Made by a program: the position numbers and the translations under genes. DNA of 64,000 nt from NCBI GenBank assembly GCA_049423145.1, contig JBMSQF010000002.1:7918-71917 (forward strand). The letters are read 5' to 3'. This document shows positions 52,180 to 61,314 of the stretch, piece after piece (positions within the stretch are counted from its first letter, which is position 1; every line of letters starts with the position of its first letter). The DNA is from RFTU01 sp049423145. GTDB taxonomy: Bacteria > Pseudomonadota > Gammaproteobacteria > Burkholderiales > Burkholderiaceae_C. Under the pieces are notes generated by a model. That model was not told the origin of the DNA and ran no database searches. It worked only from the letters and a program-made list of their open reading frames with translations.

Positions 52180-52380
52180 CTGTCCGCTTTACCTGAGAGA
52201 TTCGGGGTGCCGCATCAGTTGATCGGTGCCCCTTGCCCCTTCGGTGGGCGCGCTCCGGGCGGTGTTGCCGCCGTGACGCGCCTCTCTCCAGCGAGGAGGA
52301 AAGTCAGTCCTGGGTACCTGAGCGTTCGAACCAGAGCTCTGCGCCTTCGGTGGCTGGCCAAGACCAGCTCTCTCCTGACG
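52180..52380 (-). promoter_or_regulatory. Tandem glycine riboswitch
   Basis: Read on the minus strand, two glycine aptamers in series. Aptamer 1 (about 52375 to 52300) has GGAGAGAGCTGG, CACCGAAGGCGCAGAGC and CGCTCAGGTACCCAGGACTG. Aptamer 2 (about 52291 to 52180) has GCTGGAGAGAGGCGC, GCCCACCGAAGGGGCAAG and TCTCTCAGGTAAAGCGGACA. The conserved CTCAGGTA blocks lie at 52322-52315 and 52197-52190. It precedes gcvT by about 97 bases. Glycine binding is expected to raise expression of gcvTHP. No clear terminator is seen in the 97 bases, so control of translation is more likely than attenuation. Confidence 0.93.
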
Positions 52381-52414
52381 GCATCAGTGTATCAGCCGGC
52401 GCTAAGATGAGCCG

Positions 52415-52843
52415 ATGGATGCCGAGCTTGCGGGCGAAGAGGACATACGCCGTTTGTTGCGCGAGAGCCGAACCATCGCGGTGGTTGGCCTGTCGGCCGA
52501 TGAAGAGCGACCGAGTCACTCGGTCGCCCTTTACATGCAGCAGCATGGCTACCGGATCTTGCCCGTCAACCCGCGGTATGCGGGCCAACGGCTGCTGGGT
52601 CAGCCCTGTGTGGCGGCGTTGGCCGATCTTCAGGAGCCCGTCGATATCGTCGATGTGTTCCGCCGCACTGAAGATGTGATGCCCGTGGCCCGCGGTGCGG
52701 TGTCGATCGGGGCTCGGTGTTTGTGGCAGCAATTGGGTGTGCGCAACCTCGAAGCGGACGCGCTGGTTCGCCGGGCCGGTCTCATCAGTGTGACCGACCG
52801 CTGCCTGAAGGTGGAGCACATGAGGAGGCTTGGGCATGGGTAA
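52415..52843 (+). CDS. CoA-binding domain protein (YccU-like)
   Basis: 142 residues with one Rossmann CoA-binding domain. RTIAVVGLSADEERPSHSVALYMQQHGYRILPVNP is typical of the CoA_binding_2 family. Homologues are single-domain proteins of unclear function, related to the CoA-binding domain of succinyl-CoA synthetase. It is divergent from the gcv riboswitch promoter (35 bp) and overlaps the next gene by 8 bp. Confidence 0.88.
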   Translation: MDAELAGEEDIRRLLRESRTIAVVGLSADEERPSHSVALYMQQHGYRILPVNPRYAGQRLLGQPCVAALADLQEPVDIVDVFRRTEDVMPVARGAVSIGARCLWQQLGVRNLEADALVRRAGLISVTDRCLKVEHMRRLGHG

Positions 52844-54917
52844 TCGATATTCGCCGTTGGCGTTCGCCTGGGCCCTGATGGGCGTGTGCACGGCGGGGCA
52901 CGCCGCCGAGGGCATGTGGACCTTGGACAATCTCCCGCGCGCAGCATGGAAGGCACAGCATGGTTTCGAGCCGGATGCGGCGTGGTTGTCGCATGTGCGG
53001 GCCGCGGCCGTGCGGGTCGGTGGCTGTTCCGGTTCGCTGGTTTCGGCCAACGGTCTGGTGATGACCAACCACCATTGCGTCACGCGCTGCCTGGCCGAAC
53101 TCTCGACGCCGCAGCGGCCGGTCAAGGCGGGCGGTTTCCTGGCCCAAGGGCCCGAACAGGAACTGCCCTGCGCGGGCCTCGAGGTGCTGCAGTTGCAAGC
53201 CGAACGTGACGTCACGGCGGAGGTGCAAGCCGCTACCCGTGGCTTGCAGGGCGAAGCCTTCCAGAAGGCCGAGGATGCGGCACGCGCACGCGTGTCGCGC
53301 GAATGCCAGCAGGATCAAGCCGCCACTCGACGCTGTGATGTCACCGTGCTGTACCGAGGCGGTCAGTATGTGCTGCATCAATACGAGCGCTACACCGATG
53401 TCCGACTGACCTGGGTGCCTGAGGACGCCATCGCTGCCTTCGGCGGCGATCCGGACAACTTCAATTTCCCGCGGTGGTGCCTGGACGTGGCCATGCTCCG
53501 CCTGTGGCGCAATGGTCAGCCGGTCAAGACGCCCACCCACTTCCGGGTCCAGCCCCTGGGCCCTCAGCCCGGTGAGCTGCTCCTGGTTCCGGGCCATCCG
53601 GGGCAAACCCAGCGCTCCCTGACGGTGGCGCAGCTGGAACGCTTGCGTGAGCGGCTGGCCACGCAGGACATACCCGCGCTGTCCGAGTCGCGGGGACTTT
53701 TGCACCTGCTGACGCAGCGCGGCGAGCCGACGCGGACCTGGGCCTTGCAGTCCCTGTCGGGCACGGAGAATGGTCTGAAGGTGCTGCAGGGGCAACTCCA
53801 AGCGCTGTTTTCACCCTCTTTGTGGGCCGTCAAGCGCCAGCAGGAGCAGGCTTTGCAAGCCCATGTGGCCGGACAGCCCGCCCTGCGTGAGCGGGTGGGT
53901 AACCCCTGGGCCGATATTGAGCGGGCCCAACAGGTGCGTCGGGAACTGGAGCTCGCGCACAGCCTCATTGCAGAAGGGCGCGCATTCGCAGCGCCGCATT
54001 TCCAGACCGCTCGAACCCTGCTGCGTGGCGTGGTCGAGCGCACCAAGCCCGATGAGCAGCGTCTGCGGGAGTTCAGCGAAAGTGCCTTGCCGGGTGTGGT
54101 GCGTCGCTTGAAGGCGGCTTCGCCCATGGACCTGTCCTTCGAACGCGAGCGGCTGGAGTGGTCCCTGACGCGCATGCGCAGTTTGCTGGGGCCTGACCAT
54201 CCGGTGGTCCAGCGCGTGCTGGGCAGCCAATCGCCGGCGCAGTTGGCCACTGAACTCATCAGCCGGTCGCGCTTGCACGAGCCGGCTGAGCGTTCGCGCC
54301 TGTGGGAGGGTGGGGTACCTGTGGTGGAAGCCAGCCGTGACCCGTTCATCGAATTGGCGCGTCGCATCGAGCCAGAAGCGCGTGCCCTGCGCGACCGCTT
54401 CGAGGCGGAGGTGCAGGCCGTGGAGCGGCAAGCTGCACAGCGTTTGGCGATCGCGCAGTTCGACCGCGAAGGCCGCAGCCGCTATCCCGATGCCACGGGA
54501 ACCTTGCGCCTCTCGCATGGCGTGTTGCGGGGCTGGCGCGAGGGATCAAACGAGGTGCCGACCCACACCACAGTAGCGGGCTTGAAGGCCCGCCAGACCG
54601 GCGCCGCTCCGTTTGCCTTGCCATCAAGCTGGCTTTCTTCCACCGGCATCCGGCTGGCGGACGACATCCCCTTCAATTTCGTGACGGACCACGACATCAT
54701 TGGTGGGAATTCGGGCAGTCCCATGATCAATCGGCAAGGCGAGTGGGTGGGTCTGGTGTTCGATGGCAACCGCCATTCACTGGGGGGATCCTTTTTCTAC
54801 GATGGCGTGGCCAATCGAGCGGTTTCGGTGCACCCGATGGCCATCCTTCGGTCCTTGCAGCAGGTCTATGAAGGCAAGGCCTTGGCGCAGGAGTTGATGG
54901 GTCCCGCCCGCCAATAG
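52836..54917 (+). CDS. S46 family serine dipeptidyl-peptidase
   Basis: 693 residues with a signal peptide (cleavage near AGHA-AEG, residue 23-24). S46 enzymes (DPP7/DPP11) remove dipeptides from peptide N-termini in the periplasm and have a chymotrypsin fold. The catalytic His is in TNHHC (residues 79-80), Asp is probably 217 in FPRWCLD, and Ser626 is in GGNSGSPM. VFDGN after the Ser carries Gly where the acidic-specific DPP11 has Arg, which suggests DPP7-like preference for hydrophobic residues (inference). ATG 52836 follows AGGAGG; the TTG at 52830 is less likely. Length is near the family's 700-720. Confidence 0.9.
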   Translation: MGNRYSPLAFAWALMGVCTAGHAAEGMWTLDNLPRAAWKAQHGFEPDAAWLSHVRAAAVRVGGCSGSLVSANGLVMTNHHCVTRCLAELSTPQRPVKAGGFLAQGPEQELPCAGLEVLQLQAERDVTAEVQAATRGLQGEAFQKAEDAARARVSRECQQDQAATRRCDVTVLYRGGQYVLHQYERYTDVRLTWVPEDAIAAFGGDPDNFNFPRWCLDVAMLRLWRNGQPVKTPTHFRVQPLGPQPGELLLVPGHPGQTQRSLTVAQLERLRERLATQDIPALSESRGLLHLLTQRGEPTRTWALQSLSGTENGLKVLQGQLQALFSPSLWAVKRQQEQALQAHVAGQPALRERVGNPWADIERAQQVRRELELAHSLIAEGRAFAAPHFQTARTLLRGVVERTKPDEQRLREFSESALPGVVRRLKAASPMDLSFERERLEWSLTRMRSLLGPDHPVVQRVLGSQSPAQLATELISRSRLHEPAERSRLWEGGVPVVEASRDPFIELARRIEPEARALRDRFEAEVQAVERQAAQRLAIAQFDREGRSRYPDATGTLRLSHGVLRGWREGSNEVPTHTTVAGLKARQTGAAPFALPSSWLSSTGIRLADDIPFNFVTDHDIIGGNSGSPMINRQGEWVGLVFDGNRHSLGGSFFYDGVANRAVSVHPMAILRSLQQVYEGKALAQELMGPARQ

Positions 54918-54978
54918 AAGGAGTGAACCGTCACGGGTTCGGGTTTGCGGTGATGGGTTTGAGAAGCGGAGCGTCAGC

Positions 54979-56625
54979 ATGAGCATCTATGAAGAGCATC
55001 TGGAGGCCGGCCCAGCCAATCACGTGGCCTTGTCGCCAGTGAGTTTCGTGGAGCGGTCGGCCGAAGTGTTCGGTGACCTCCCGGCGGTGGTGCATGGTCG
55101 GCGTCGGTACAACTGGGCGGAGGTTCGCCAACGATCGGCGCGTCTGGCTGCCGCGCTGCGCGCCCTGGGCATCGGCCGCGGCGACTCCGTGAGTGTGATG
55201 CTGCCCAATACCCCAGAGATGGTGGAGGCGCACTATGCGGTGCCGGCGCTCGGCGCCGTACTCAACACGCTCAACACCCGACTGGATGCAGCCCTTTTGG
55301 CCTGGCAGATGAACCACTGTGAGGCGCGGGTGCTGATCACCGATCGGGAATTCGCCCCAGTGATGGCCCGCGCACTGCAGCTGCTCCAGAGCGAGCATGG
55401 TCGAACCGTGACCGTGGTGGATGTCTGTGACAGCGAGTACACCGGCCTCGGTGATCGGCTGGGCGGCTTGGAGTACGAGGCCTGGCTGGCCGCGCATCCC
55501 CCGGTGGCGCGTCTGGAGGGTCCGCTCCATGAGTGGGATGCCATCGCGGTGAGCTACACCAGCGGCACCACCGGTGACCCCAAGGGCGTGGTGACCCACC
55601 ACCGGGGTGCCTACCTCAACGCGGTGTGCAACGCGGCGACCTGGACCATGCCGCATTTCCCGCGATACCTGTGGACGCTGCCCATGTTCCACTGCAACGG
55701 CTGGTGTTTTCCTTGGACGGTTGCCTTGCTGGGGGGCACCCACGTCTGTCTGCGCCGGGTGGAGGCCGCGGCAATCTTGTCGGCCATGCGCGAGCACGCG
55801 GTCGACCATTACTGCGCGGCACCCATCGTGCATTCGCTGATCTACAACGCCCCCGAGGATCTGCGGCAAGGCATCACGCAAGTGGTGCGTGGCATGGTGG
55901 CCGGTGCCGCACCGCCGGCAGCGATGATCGAAGGCATGGCCAAGATCGGTTTCCACATCACCCACGTCTATGGACTCACCGAGGTGTATGGGCCGGCAGC
56001 CGTGGCGGTGCAGCGGCCTGCCTGGTCGCGGGAAAACCTGTCGGAGCAAACCCGTCTGAATGGCCGCCAGGGTGTGCGCTATGTGCTGCAAGAAGGCATG
56101 ACGGTGATGGATCCTCAGACCATGACCGAAGTGCCGCCCGATGGCCAGACGATGGGGGAGATCATGTTCCGCGGCAACATCGTGATGAAGGGCTATCTGA
56201 AGAACTCCAAGGCCACCGAAAAAGCCTTTGAGGGCGGCTGGTTCCACACCGGAGACCTCGCGGTGATGGAGCCCGATCGCTATGTGAAGATCAAGGACCG
56301 CAGCAAGGACATCATCATTTCCGGTGGCGAGAACATCTCTTCCCTGGAGGTCGAAGATGCGTTGTACCGTCATCCCGCCGTGATGGCCTGCGCGGTGGTG
56401 GCCAAGCCGGATGCGAAGTGGGGCGAGACGCCGTTGGCCTATGTGGAAACCAAGCCTGGCGCCCAGGTGAGCGCCGAGGATCTGGTGGCCCATTGCAAGA
56501 GCCTGCTGGCCGGCTACAAAGTCCCCCGCGAGATCCGCTTTGAGGACATCCCCAAGACCTCCACCGGCAAGATTCAGAAGTTCCAGCTGCGCGAGCGGGC
56601 CCGATCCGCTTCAGCCATTGAGTGA
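54979..56625 (+). CDS. Acyl-CoA synthetase (AMP-forming), DmdB-like
   Basis: 548 residues. It activates a carboxylic acid to acyl-CoA through an acyl-AMP. Motifs: YTSGTTGDPKGVVTHHRGAY (P-loop), HVYGLTEVYGPA, HTGDLAVMEPDRYVKIKDRSKD and the C-terminal lysine in PKTSTGKIQKFQLRERAR. The domain layout and WTLPMFHCNGWCFPW match the medium-chain/3-methylmercaptopropionate ligase group. Substrate is unknown. It is followed after 15 bp by an enoyl-CoA hydratase, a likely operon. Confidence 0.92.
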   Translation: MSIYEEHLEAGPANHVALSPVSFVERSAEVFGDLPAVVHGRRRYNWAEVRQRSARLAAALRALGIGRGDSVSVMLPNTPEMVEAHYAVPALGAVLNTLNTRLDAALLAWQMNHCEARVLITDREFAPVMARALQLLQSEHGRTVTVVDVCDSEYTGLGDRLGGLEYEAWLAAHPPVARLEGPLHEWDAIAVSYTSGTTGDPKGVVTHHRGAYLNAVCNAATWTMPHFPRYLWTLPMFHCNGWCFPWTVALLGGTHVCLRRVEAAAILSAMREHAVDHYCAAPIVHSLIYNAPEDLRQGITQVVRGMVAGAAPPAAMIEGMAKIGFHITHVYGLTEVYGPAAVAVQRPAWSRENLSEQTRLNGRQGVRYVLQEGMTVMDPQTMTEVPPDGQTMGEIMFRGNIVMKGYLKNSKATEKAFEGGWFHTGDLAVMEPDRYVKIKDRSKDIIISGGENISSLEVEDALYRHPAVMACAVVAKPDAKWGETPLAYVETKPGAQVSAEDLVAHCKSLLAGYKVPREIRFEDIPKTSTGKIQKFQLRERARSASAIE

Positions 56626-56640
56626 TGAAAGGAGCCTTCC

Positions 56641-57435
56641 ATGCTGACCACGGACGATCCAATATTGCTGCGCCATGACGATGGGCGTGGGGTGACCACC
56701 CTGACGCTCAACCGCCCGCAGGCCTTCAATTCCCTGAGCGAGGCGATGCTGGCGGCGCTTCAGCGTGAACTGGACATCTTGGCGGCTGACGAGGACCTCC
56801 GGGTCCTGGTGATTGCGGCCAATGGCAAGGCGTTCTGTGCCGGACACGACCTCAAGGAAATGCGCGCGCAGCCCTCCCTGGACTACTACCGGCGCCTTTT
56901 CGACCGCTGCGGCAAGATGATGATGTCCCTGCAGCGGATGCCGGTGCCGGTGATCGCCCAGGTGCAGGGCATCGCCACGGCGGCCGGCTGCCAATTGGTG
57001 GCGCAGTGCGACCTGGCGGTGGCCTCCAGCGCGGCACGATTTGCGGTCAGCGGTGTGAACCTCGGTCTGTTCTGTTCCACACCGGGCGTGGCCTTGTCGC
57101 GCAACCTCTCTCGAAAGGCGGCATTCGAGATGTTGGCAACCGGTGACTTCATAACGGCCGAGCAGGCGCTCCAGAAGGGTTTGATCAATCGGGTGGCCCA
57201 GCCCGATGCCTTGAGCGCTGCCCTTGAATCCTTGATTGATTCGATCCTCAAGAAGCCGAGGGAAGCACTGGCCATCGGCAAGGCGCTGTTCTATCGGCAG
57301 CTGGAGAGCGGGTTGGAGGCGGCCTACACCGATGCGGCGTACACCATGGCCTGCAACATGATGGAGGACACGGCCCTGGAAGGGGTGCAAGCCTTCATCG
57401 ACAAGCGAGCGCCGACTTGGGCGGTGGGCGGCTGA
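56641..57435 (+). CDS. Enoyl-CoA hydratase/isomerase family protein
   Basis: 264 residues, crotonase fold. The oxyanion-hole motifs are NGKAFCAGHDLKEM near residue 60 and VASSAARFAVSGVNLGLFCS (in part) near 125. It resembles short-chain enoyl-CoA hydratases of the ECHDC3 type; whether it hydrates or isomerises is not clear. GAAAGGAG is its ribosome binding site. It shares an operon with the acyl-CoA ligase and converges on fpr. Confidence 0.9.
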   Translation: MLTTDDPILLRHDDGRGVTTLTLNRPQAFNSLSEAMLAALQRELDILAADEDLRVLVIAANGKAFCAGHDLKEMRAQPSLDYYRRLFDRCGKMMMSLQRMPVPVIAQVQGIATAAGCQLVAQCDLAVASSAARFAVSGVNLGLFCSTPGVALSRNLSRKAAFEMLATGDFITAEQALQKGLINRVAQPDALSAALESLIDSILKKPREALAIGKALFYRQLESGLEAAYTDAAYTMACNMMEDTALEGVQAFIDKRAPTWAVGG

Positions 57436-57475
57436 TCCAGGGCGTGCCCTCGTTGAGCCGGCACCCCCGTCCAAG

Positions 57476-57496
57476 GGGCCGCCCGAGGGACGGCCC
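57476..57496. terminator. Hairpin between enoyl-CoA hydratase and fpr
   Basis: GGGCCG (57476-57481) and CGGCCC (57491-57496) form a 6-bp stem with a 9-base loop, right at the fpr stop codon. There is no long U-tract. Confidence 0.3.
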
Positions 57497-57497
57497 T

Positions 57498-58271
57498 CTA
57501 CTGATCGGCAAAGGCGCGTTCGATGACGAAATCGCCCGGCTTGGTGGTGTTGCCTTCTGCAAAGCCGCGCGCCTCGAGGAGGCGCTTGAGGTCCTTGAGC
57601 ATCGCCGGACTGCCACAAATCATCACCCGGTCGGCGGTGGGATCCAGCGCGGGCAATCGCAGGTCAGCGAACAATTTGCCTGACTCGATCAGCTCGGTGA
57701 TCCGGCCCTGGTTGATGAACTCTTCACGCGTGACGGTGGGGTAGTACTTCAGCTTTTCGGTGACGAGCTCGCCCAGGAACTCGTGCTCGGGCAGATGCCT
57801 CACGAGCAGCTCGTGGTAGGCCAACTCATCGACCTCCCGAACGCCGTGAACCAGAATGACCTGCTCGAAGCGCTCGTAGGTATCGGGGTCACGCACGATG
57901 CTCATGAAGGGCGCCAGACCGGTGCCCGTGGCCAGCATGTACAGGCGCTTGCCCGGGAGCAGGTAATCGCACAGCAGGGTGCCGGTGGGCTTCTTGCCCA
58001 CGATGATGGTGTCCCCAACCTGGATGTGCTGCAGCCGCGAGGTCAGCGGACCATCAGGCACCTTGATCGAGAGGAACTCCAGGTGCTCTTCGTAATTGGC
58101 ACTGACGATGGAGTAGGCCCGCAGCAAAGGCTTGCCTTCCACGCGCAGCCCGATCATGGTGAAGTGGCCATTGGAAAAGCGCAGCGCCGGGTCGCGCGTG
58201 GTGGTGAAGCTGAACAGACGCTCGGTCCAGTGGTGGACGGACAGGACTTTTTCTTCGTGCAGGGCGCTCAT
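57498..58271 (-). CDS. fpr: Ferredoxin-NADP(+) reductase
   Basis: 257 residues. A plant-type/bacterial subclass FNR that exchanges electrons between NADPH and ferredoxin or flavodoxin. The FAD-binding RAYSIVSANYEEHLEFLSIKV is followed by the NADP site LATGTGLAPFMSIVRDPDTY and VILVHGVREVDELAY, and CGSPAML near the end. The C-terminus ends in VIERAFADQ. It is divergent from selD, with about 100 bp between the starts. Confidence 0.93.
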   Translation of the reverse strand: MSALHEEKVLSVHHWTERLFSFTTTRDPALRFSNGHFTMIGLRVEGKPLLRAYSIVSANYEEHLEFLSIKVPDGPLTSRLQHIQVGDTIIVGKKPTGTLLCDYLLPGKRLYMLATGTGLAPFMSIVRDPDTYERFEQVILVHGVREVDELAYHELLVRHLPEHEFLGELVTEKLKYYPTVTREEFINQGRITELIESGKLFADLRLPALDPTADRVMICGSPAMLKDLKRLLEARGFAEGNTTKPGDFVIERAFADQ

Positions 58272-58371
58272 CGTTCGATTATCCCGCTTTTCCGATCGAC
58301 ATTAGGGTAAGCCCGGATGTCTGCGGCCCTCCACAATGCCGGTGAAGGTTCCCACTCGGAAGGTCGACACG

Positions 58372-59448
58372 ATGACAAAACCCGATCCCCACGCGGTCGC
58401 ACCGCCCGAACCGCGGCTGACCAGCCTGTCCCATGGGGGAGGCTGCGGCTGCAAGATCGCGCCCGGTGTGCTTGGCGAAATCTTGAAGGGCACCACAGCG
58501 ATGCCCATTCCCCCCGAGCTGTTGGTGGGGATCGAAACCGCAGATGACGCCGCGGTCTACAAGCTCAATGACGAGCAGGCCCTGATCGCGACGACCGACT
58601 TCTTCATGCCCATCGTCGACGACCCCTTCGACTTCGGCCGAATCGCCGCGACGAATTCGATCAGCGACGTGTATGCCATGGGCGGGCGGCCGATCATGGC
58701 CCTGGCGCTGGTGGGCATGCCCATCAACGTGCTGTCGCCGCAGACCATTGGCAAGGTGCTTGACGGTGGGGCCAGCATCTGCCGCACGGCAGGTATTCCG
58801 ATTGCGGGCGGCCACACCATCGATTCGGTGGAGGCCATCTACGGCCTCGTGGCACTGGGGCTCGTCCATCCGAGCCGCGTGCGGCGCAATGCAGATTCGC
58901 AGCCAGGCGATGTGCTGATCCTGGGCAAGCCGCTGGGTGTGGGTGTGATGAGCGCCGCGTTGAAGAAGGGTGAACTGGATTCAGACGGCTATGCCCGGAT
59001 GATCGAGAACACCACCAAGCTGAATACGCCTGGGCCCGATCTCGCGGCATTGGACGGTGTCCACGCGATCACGGATGTCACGGGCTTCGGCTTGGCGGGC
59101 CACGCGCTGGAGCTGGCCCGTGGAGCACAGTGCACCATCGAGATCGATTGGGCTTCGGTGCCGCTGCTGCCCGAGGTGCGTTCCTTGGCGCAGCGCGGCT
59201 TTGTGACCGGGGCATCGAACCGCAACTGGGCGGGCTATGGTGCCGAGATCACGGTGCCTGCCGCCATGGCGACCGAGGACCGCGCCTTGTTCACCGATCC
59301 GCAGACCAGCGGTGGATTGCTCGTGTCCTGCACGCCCGGCCAAGTGGATGCGGTGATGGCCGTGTTCCGGCGGCATGGCTTTGCGGAGGCGGCGGTGGTG
59401 GGCCGAGTGGTCCAGCGCGGCGCAGCGCCCTTGGTGGTCAGGGGCTGA
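58372..59448 (+). CDS. selD: Selenide, water dikinase (selenophosphate synthase)
   Basis: 358 residues. It makes selenophosphate for selenocysteine and 2-selenouridine. The active-site segment is GGGCGCKIAP: Cys25 (the Sec/Cys position), Cys27 and Lys28. DDAAVYKLNDEQALIATTDFF and DVYAMGGRPIMALALVGMP follow. ATG 58372 (behind CGGAAGG) is preferred over the in-frame 58336. No selA, selB, mnmH or selenoprotein is in the window, so its user pathway is elsewhere. Confidence 0.95.
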   Translation: MTKPDPHAVAPPEPRLTSLSHGGGCGCKIAPGVLGEILKGTTAMPIPPELLVGIETADDAAVYKLNDEQALIATTDFFMPIVDDPFDFGRIAATNSISDVYAMGGRPIMALALVGMPINVLSPQTIGKVLDGGASICRTAGIPIAGGHTIDSVEAIYGLVALGLVHPSRVRRNADSQPGDVLILGKPLGVGVMSAALKKGELDSDGYARMIENTTKLNTPGPDLAALDGVHAITDVTGFGLAGHALELARGAQCTIEIDWASVPLLPEVRSLAQRGFVTGASNRNWAGYGAEITVPAAMATEDRALFTDPQTSGGLLVSCTPGQVDAVMAVFRRHGFAEAAVVGRVVQRGAAPLVVRG

Positions 59449-59460
59449 GCGCGCCAAGCT

Positions 59461-61146
59461 CTACATGCCCGCGTAGTTCGGACCCCCGCCACCTTCCGGC
59501 GTGACCCACACGATGTTCTGCGTGGGGTCCTTGATGTCGCAGGTCTTGCAGTGCACGCAGTTCTGCGCATTGATCTGCAGCCGGTCGGTGTTGTCATCGT
59601 TCTTCACGAATTCGTAGACACCGGCGGGGCAGTAGCGGCTCTCGGGGCCCGCGTACTGTGCCAGGTTGTGCGCCACCGGGACCGAGGCGTTGCGCAGTGT
59701 GAGGTGCGCCGGCTGGTTCTCTTCATGGTTGGTGTTGCTGATGAACACCGAGCTCAGCCGGTCGAAGGTCAGCTTGCCATCGGGCTTGGGGTAGTCGATC
59801 TTGGCGCACTGTGCAGCGGGCTTGAGACGCGTGTGGTCGGCCTCGGTGCGGTGGATGGTCCAGGGGGCCTCCTTCATGCCCAGCTTGGGCAGCAACCATT
59901 GCTCGATGCCGGTCATGAAGGCCCCGACGTTGTTGCCCTTCTTGAACCACTGCTTGAAGTTCTTGGAGCCGCGCAGCTCCTCATGGAGCCAGCTGCGCTC
60001 GAAGGCGTCCGGGTAGGCGCTCAGCTCGTCGTGCGAGCGGCCGGCCTGCAGGGCCTCGAAGGTGGCTTCGGCACACAGCATGCCGCTCTTGATGGCTGCA
60101 TGCGAACCCTTGATGCGTGCAGCGTTCAGATAGCCCGCATCGCAGCCTACCAGGGCGCCACCGGGGAAGACGGGCTTGGGCAGGCTCAGCACGCCGCCGG
60201 CGGTGATGGCGCGCGCACCGTAGCCGATGCGTTTGCCGCCCTCGATGTGCGCGCGGATCGACGGGTGCATCTTCCAGCGCTGCATTTCCTCAAAGGGCGA
60301 GAGCCAGGGGTTCTGGTAGTCCAGGCCGGTGACGAAGCCCAGTGTGACCTTGTTGCCGTCGAGGTGGTAGAGAAAGCCACCGCCATAGGTCTGGCTGTCC
60401 ATGGGCCAGCCGGCGGTGTGCACCACGCGGCCCGGCTGGGCCTTCTCAGGTGGAATCTCCCACAGTTCCTTGATGCCGATGGCGTAGCTCTGCGGGTCTT
60501 TGCCGGCGTCCAGCTTGAAATTCGCGATGAGTTGTTTGCCCAGGTGCCCACGCGCGCCTTCGGCGAACACGGTGTACTTGCCCAGCAGTTCCATGCCGAG
60601 CTGGAATCCATCATGCGGCTGACCGTCCTTGCCGATCCCCAAATTGCCGGTGGCCACGCCCTTGACGCGGCCCTGGTCGTCGTAGAGCACCTCGGCCGCG
60701 GTGAAGCCTGGGAAGATTTCCACGCCCAGCGCCTCGGCCTGTTCGCCGAGCCATTTGGTGACGGCGCCCAGGCTGATCACGTAGTTGCCTTCGTTGTGAA
60801 AGCAGCTGGGTACCAGCCAGTCCGGTGTGCGGGTGGCGCCGGTTTCCGACAGGAAGAGCACGTCGTCGCCCGTGACCGGCTGGTTCAGGGGGGCGCCCTT
60901 GTCGTTCCAGTCGGGGATCAGTTCGTTCAGGGCCCGGGGGTCCATGACCGCGCCAGAGAGGATGTGCGCGCCGGGCTCTGAGCCTTTCTCCAGCACCACC
61001 ACGTTGACCTCCGCGCCCTGCTTGGCCGCCAGCTGCTTCAGGCGGATCGCGGTGGACAAGCCGGCTGGGCCGCCGCCGACGATGACCACGTCGTACTCCA
61101 TGGATTCGCGGGGGCCGAACTGTTCGAGAAGGGCTGCTGGGGTCAT
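59461..61146 (-). CDS. Electron transfer flavoprotein-ubiquinone oxidoreductase
   Basis: 561 residues. A membrane-associated enzyme that passes electrons from EtfAB to ubiquinone; its EtfBA partner is encoded at 6748-8474. The FAD-binding VVIVGGGPAGLSTAIRLKQ is near the start, and the [4Fe-4S] ligands are Cys506, Cys530, Cys533 and Cys536 (RYCPAGVYEF...NAQNCVHCKTCDIKDP). The open frame extends to 62235 but overlaps an SDR on the other strand, so ATG 61146 is used. It converges on selD with 12 bp between stops. Confidence 0.96.
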   Translation of the reverse strand: MTPAALLEQFGPRESMEYDVVIVGGGPAGLSTAIRLKQLAAKQGAEVNVVVLEKGSEPGAHILSGAVMDPRALNELIPDWNDKGAPLNQPVTGDDVLFLSETGATRTPDWLVPSCFHNEGNYVISLGAVTKWLGEQAEALGVEIFPGFTAAEVLYDDQGRVKGVATGNLGIGKDGQPHDGFQLGMELLGKYTVFAEGARGHLGKQLIANFKLDAGKDPQSYAIGIKELWEIPPEKAQPGRVVHTAGWPMDSQTYGGGFLYHLDGNKVTLGFVTGLDYQNPWLSPFEEMQRWKMHPSIRAHIEGGKRIGYGARAITAGGVLSLPKPVFPGGALVGCDAGYLNAARIKGSHAAIKSGMLCAEATFEALQAGRSHDELSAYPDAFERSWLHEELRGSKNFKQWFKKGNNVGAFMTGIEQWLLPKLGMKEAPWTIHRTEADHTRLKPAAQCAKIDYPKPDGKLTFDRLSSVFISNTNHEENQPAHLTLRNASVPVAHNLAQYAGPESRYCPAGVYEFVKNDDNTDRLQINAQNCVHCKTCDIKDPTQNIVWVTPEGGGGPNYAGM

Positions 61147-61314
61147 GGGACTGCCTGCCGGTGATGCTGAAACCGCGCCGATTCTAGGGGAGGGGTTTGC
61201 GCCGCGGGGTCGAATCCCGCAATGGGTTCCCGGAGTCGAGCCGCGCCGCTCCAACGGCCTGCGTGCTAAGGTAAGACCGTCATTCAGGCCCTCCAACTCC
61301 ACTTGGGATCGACC

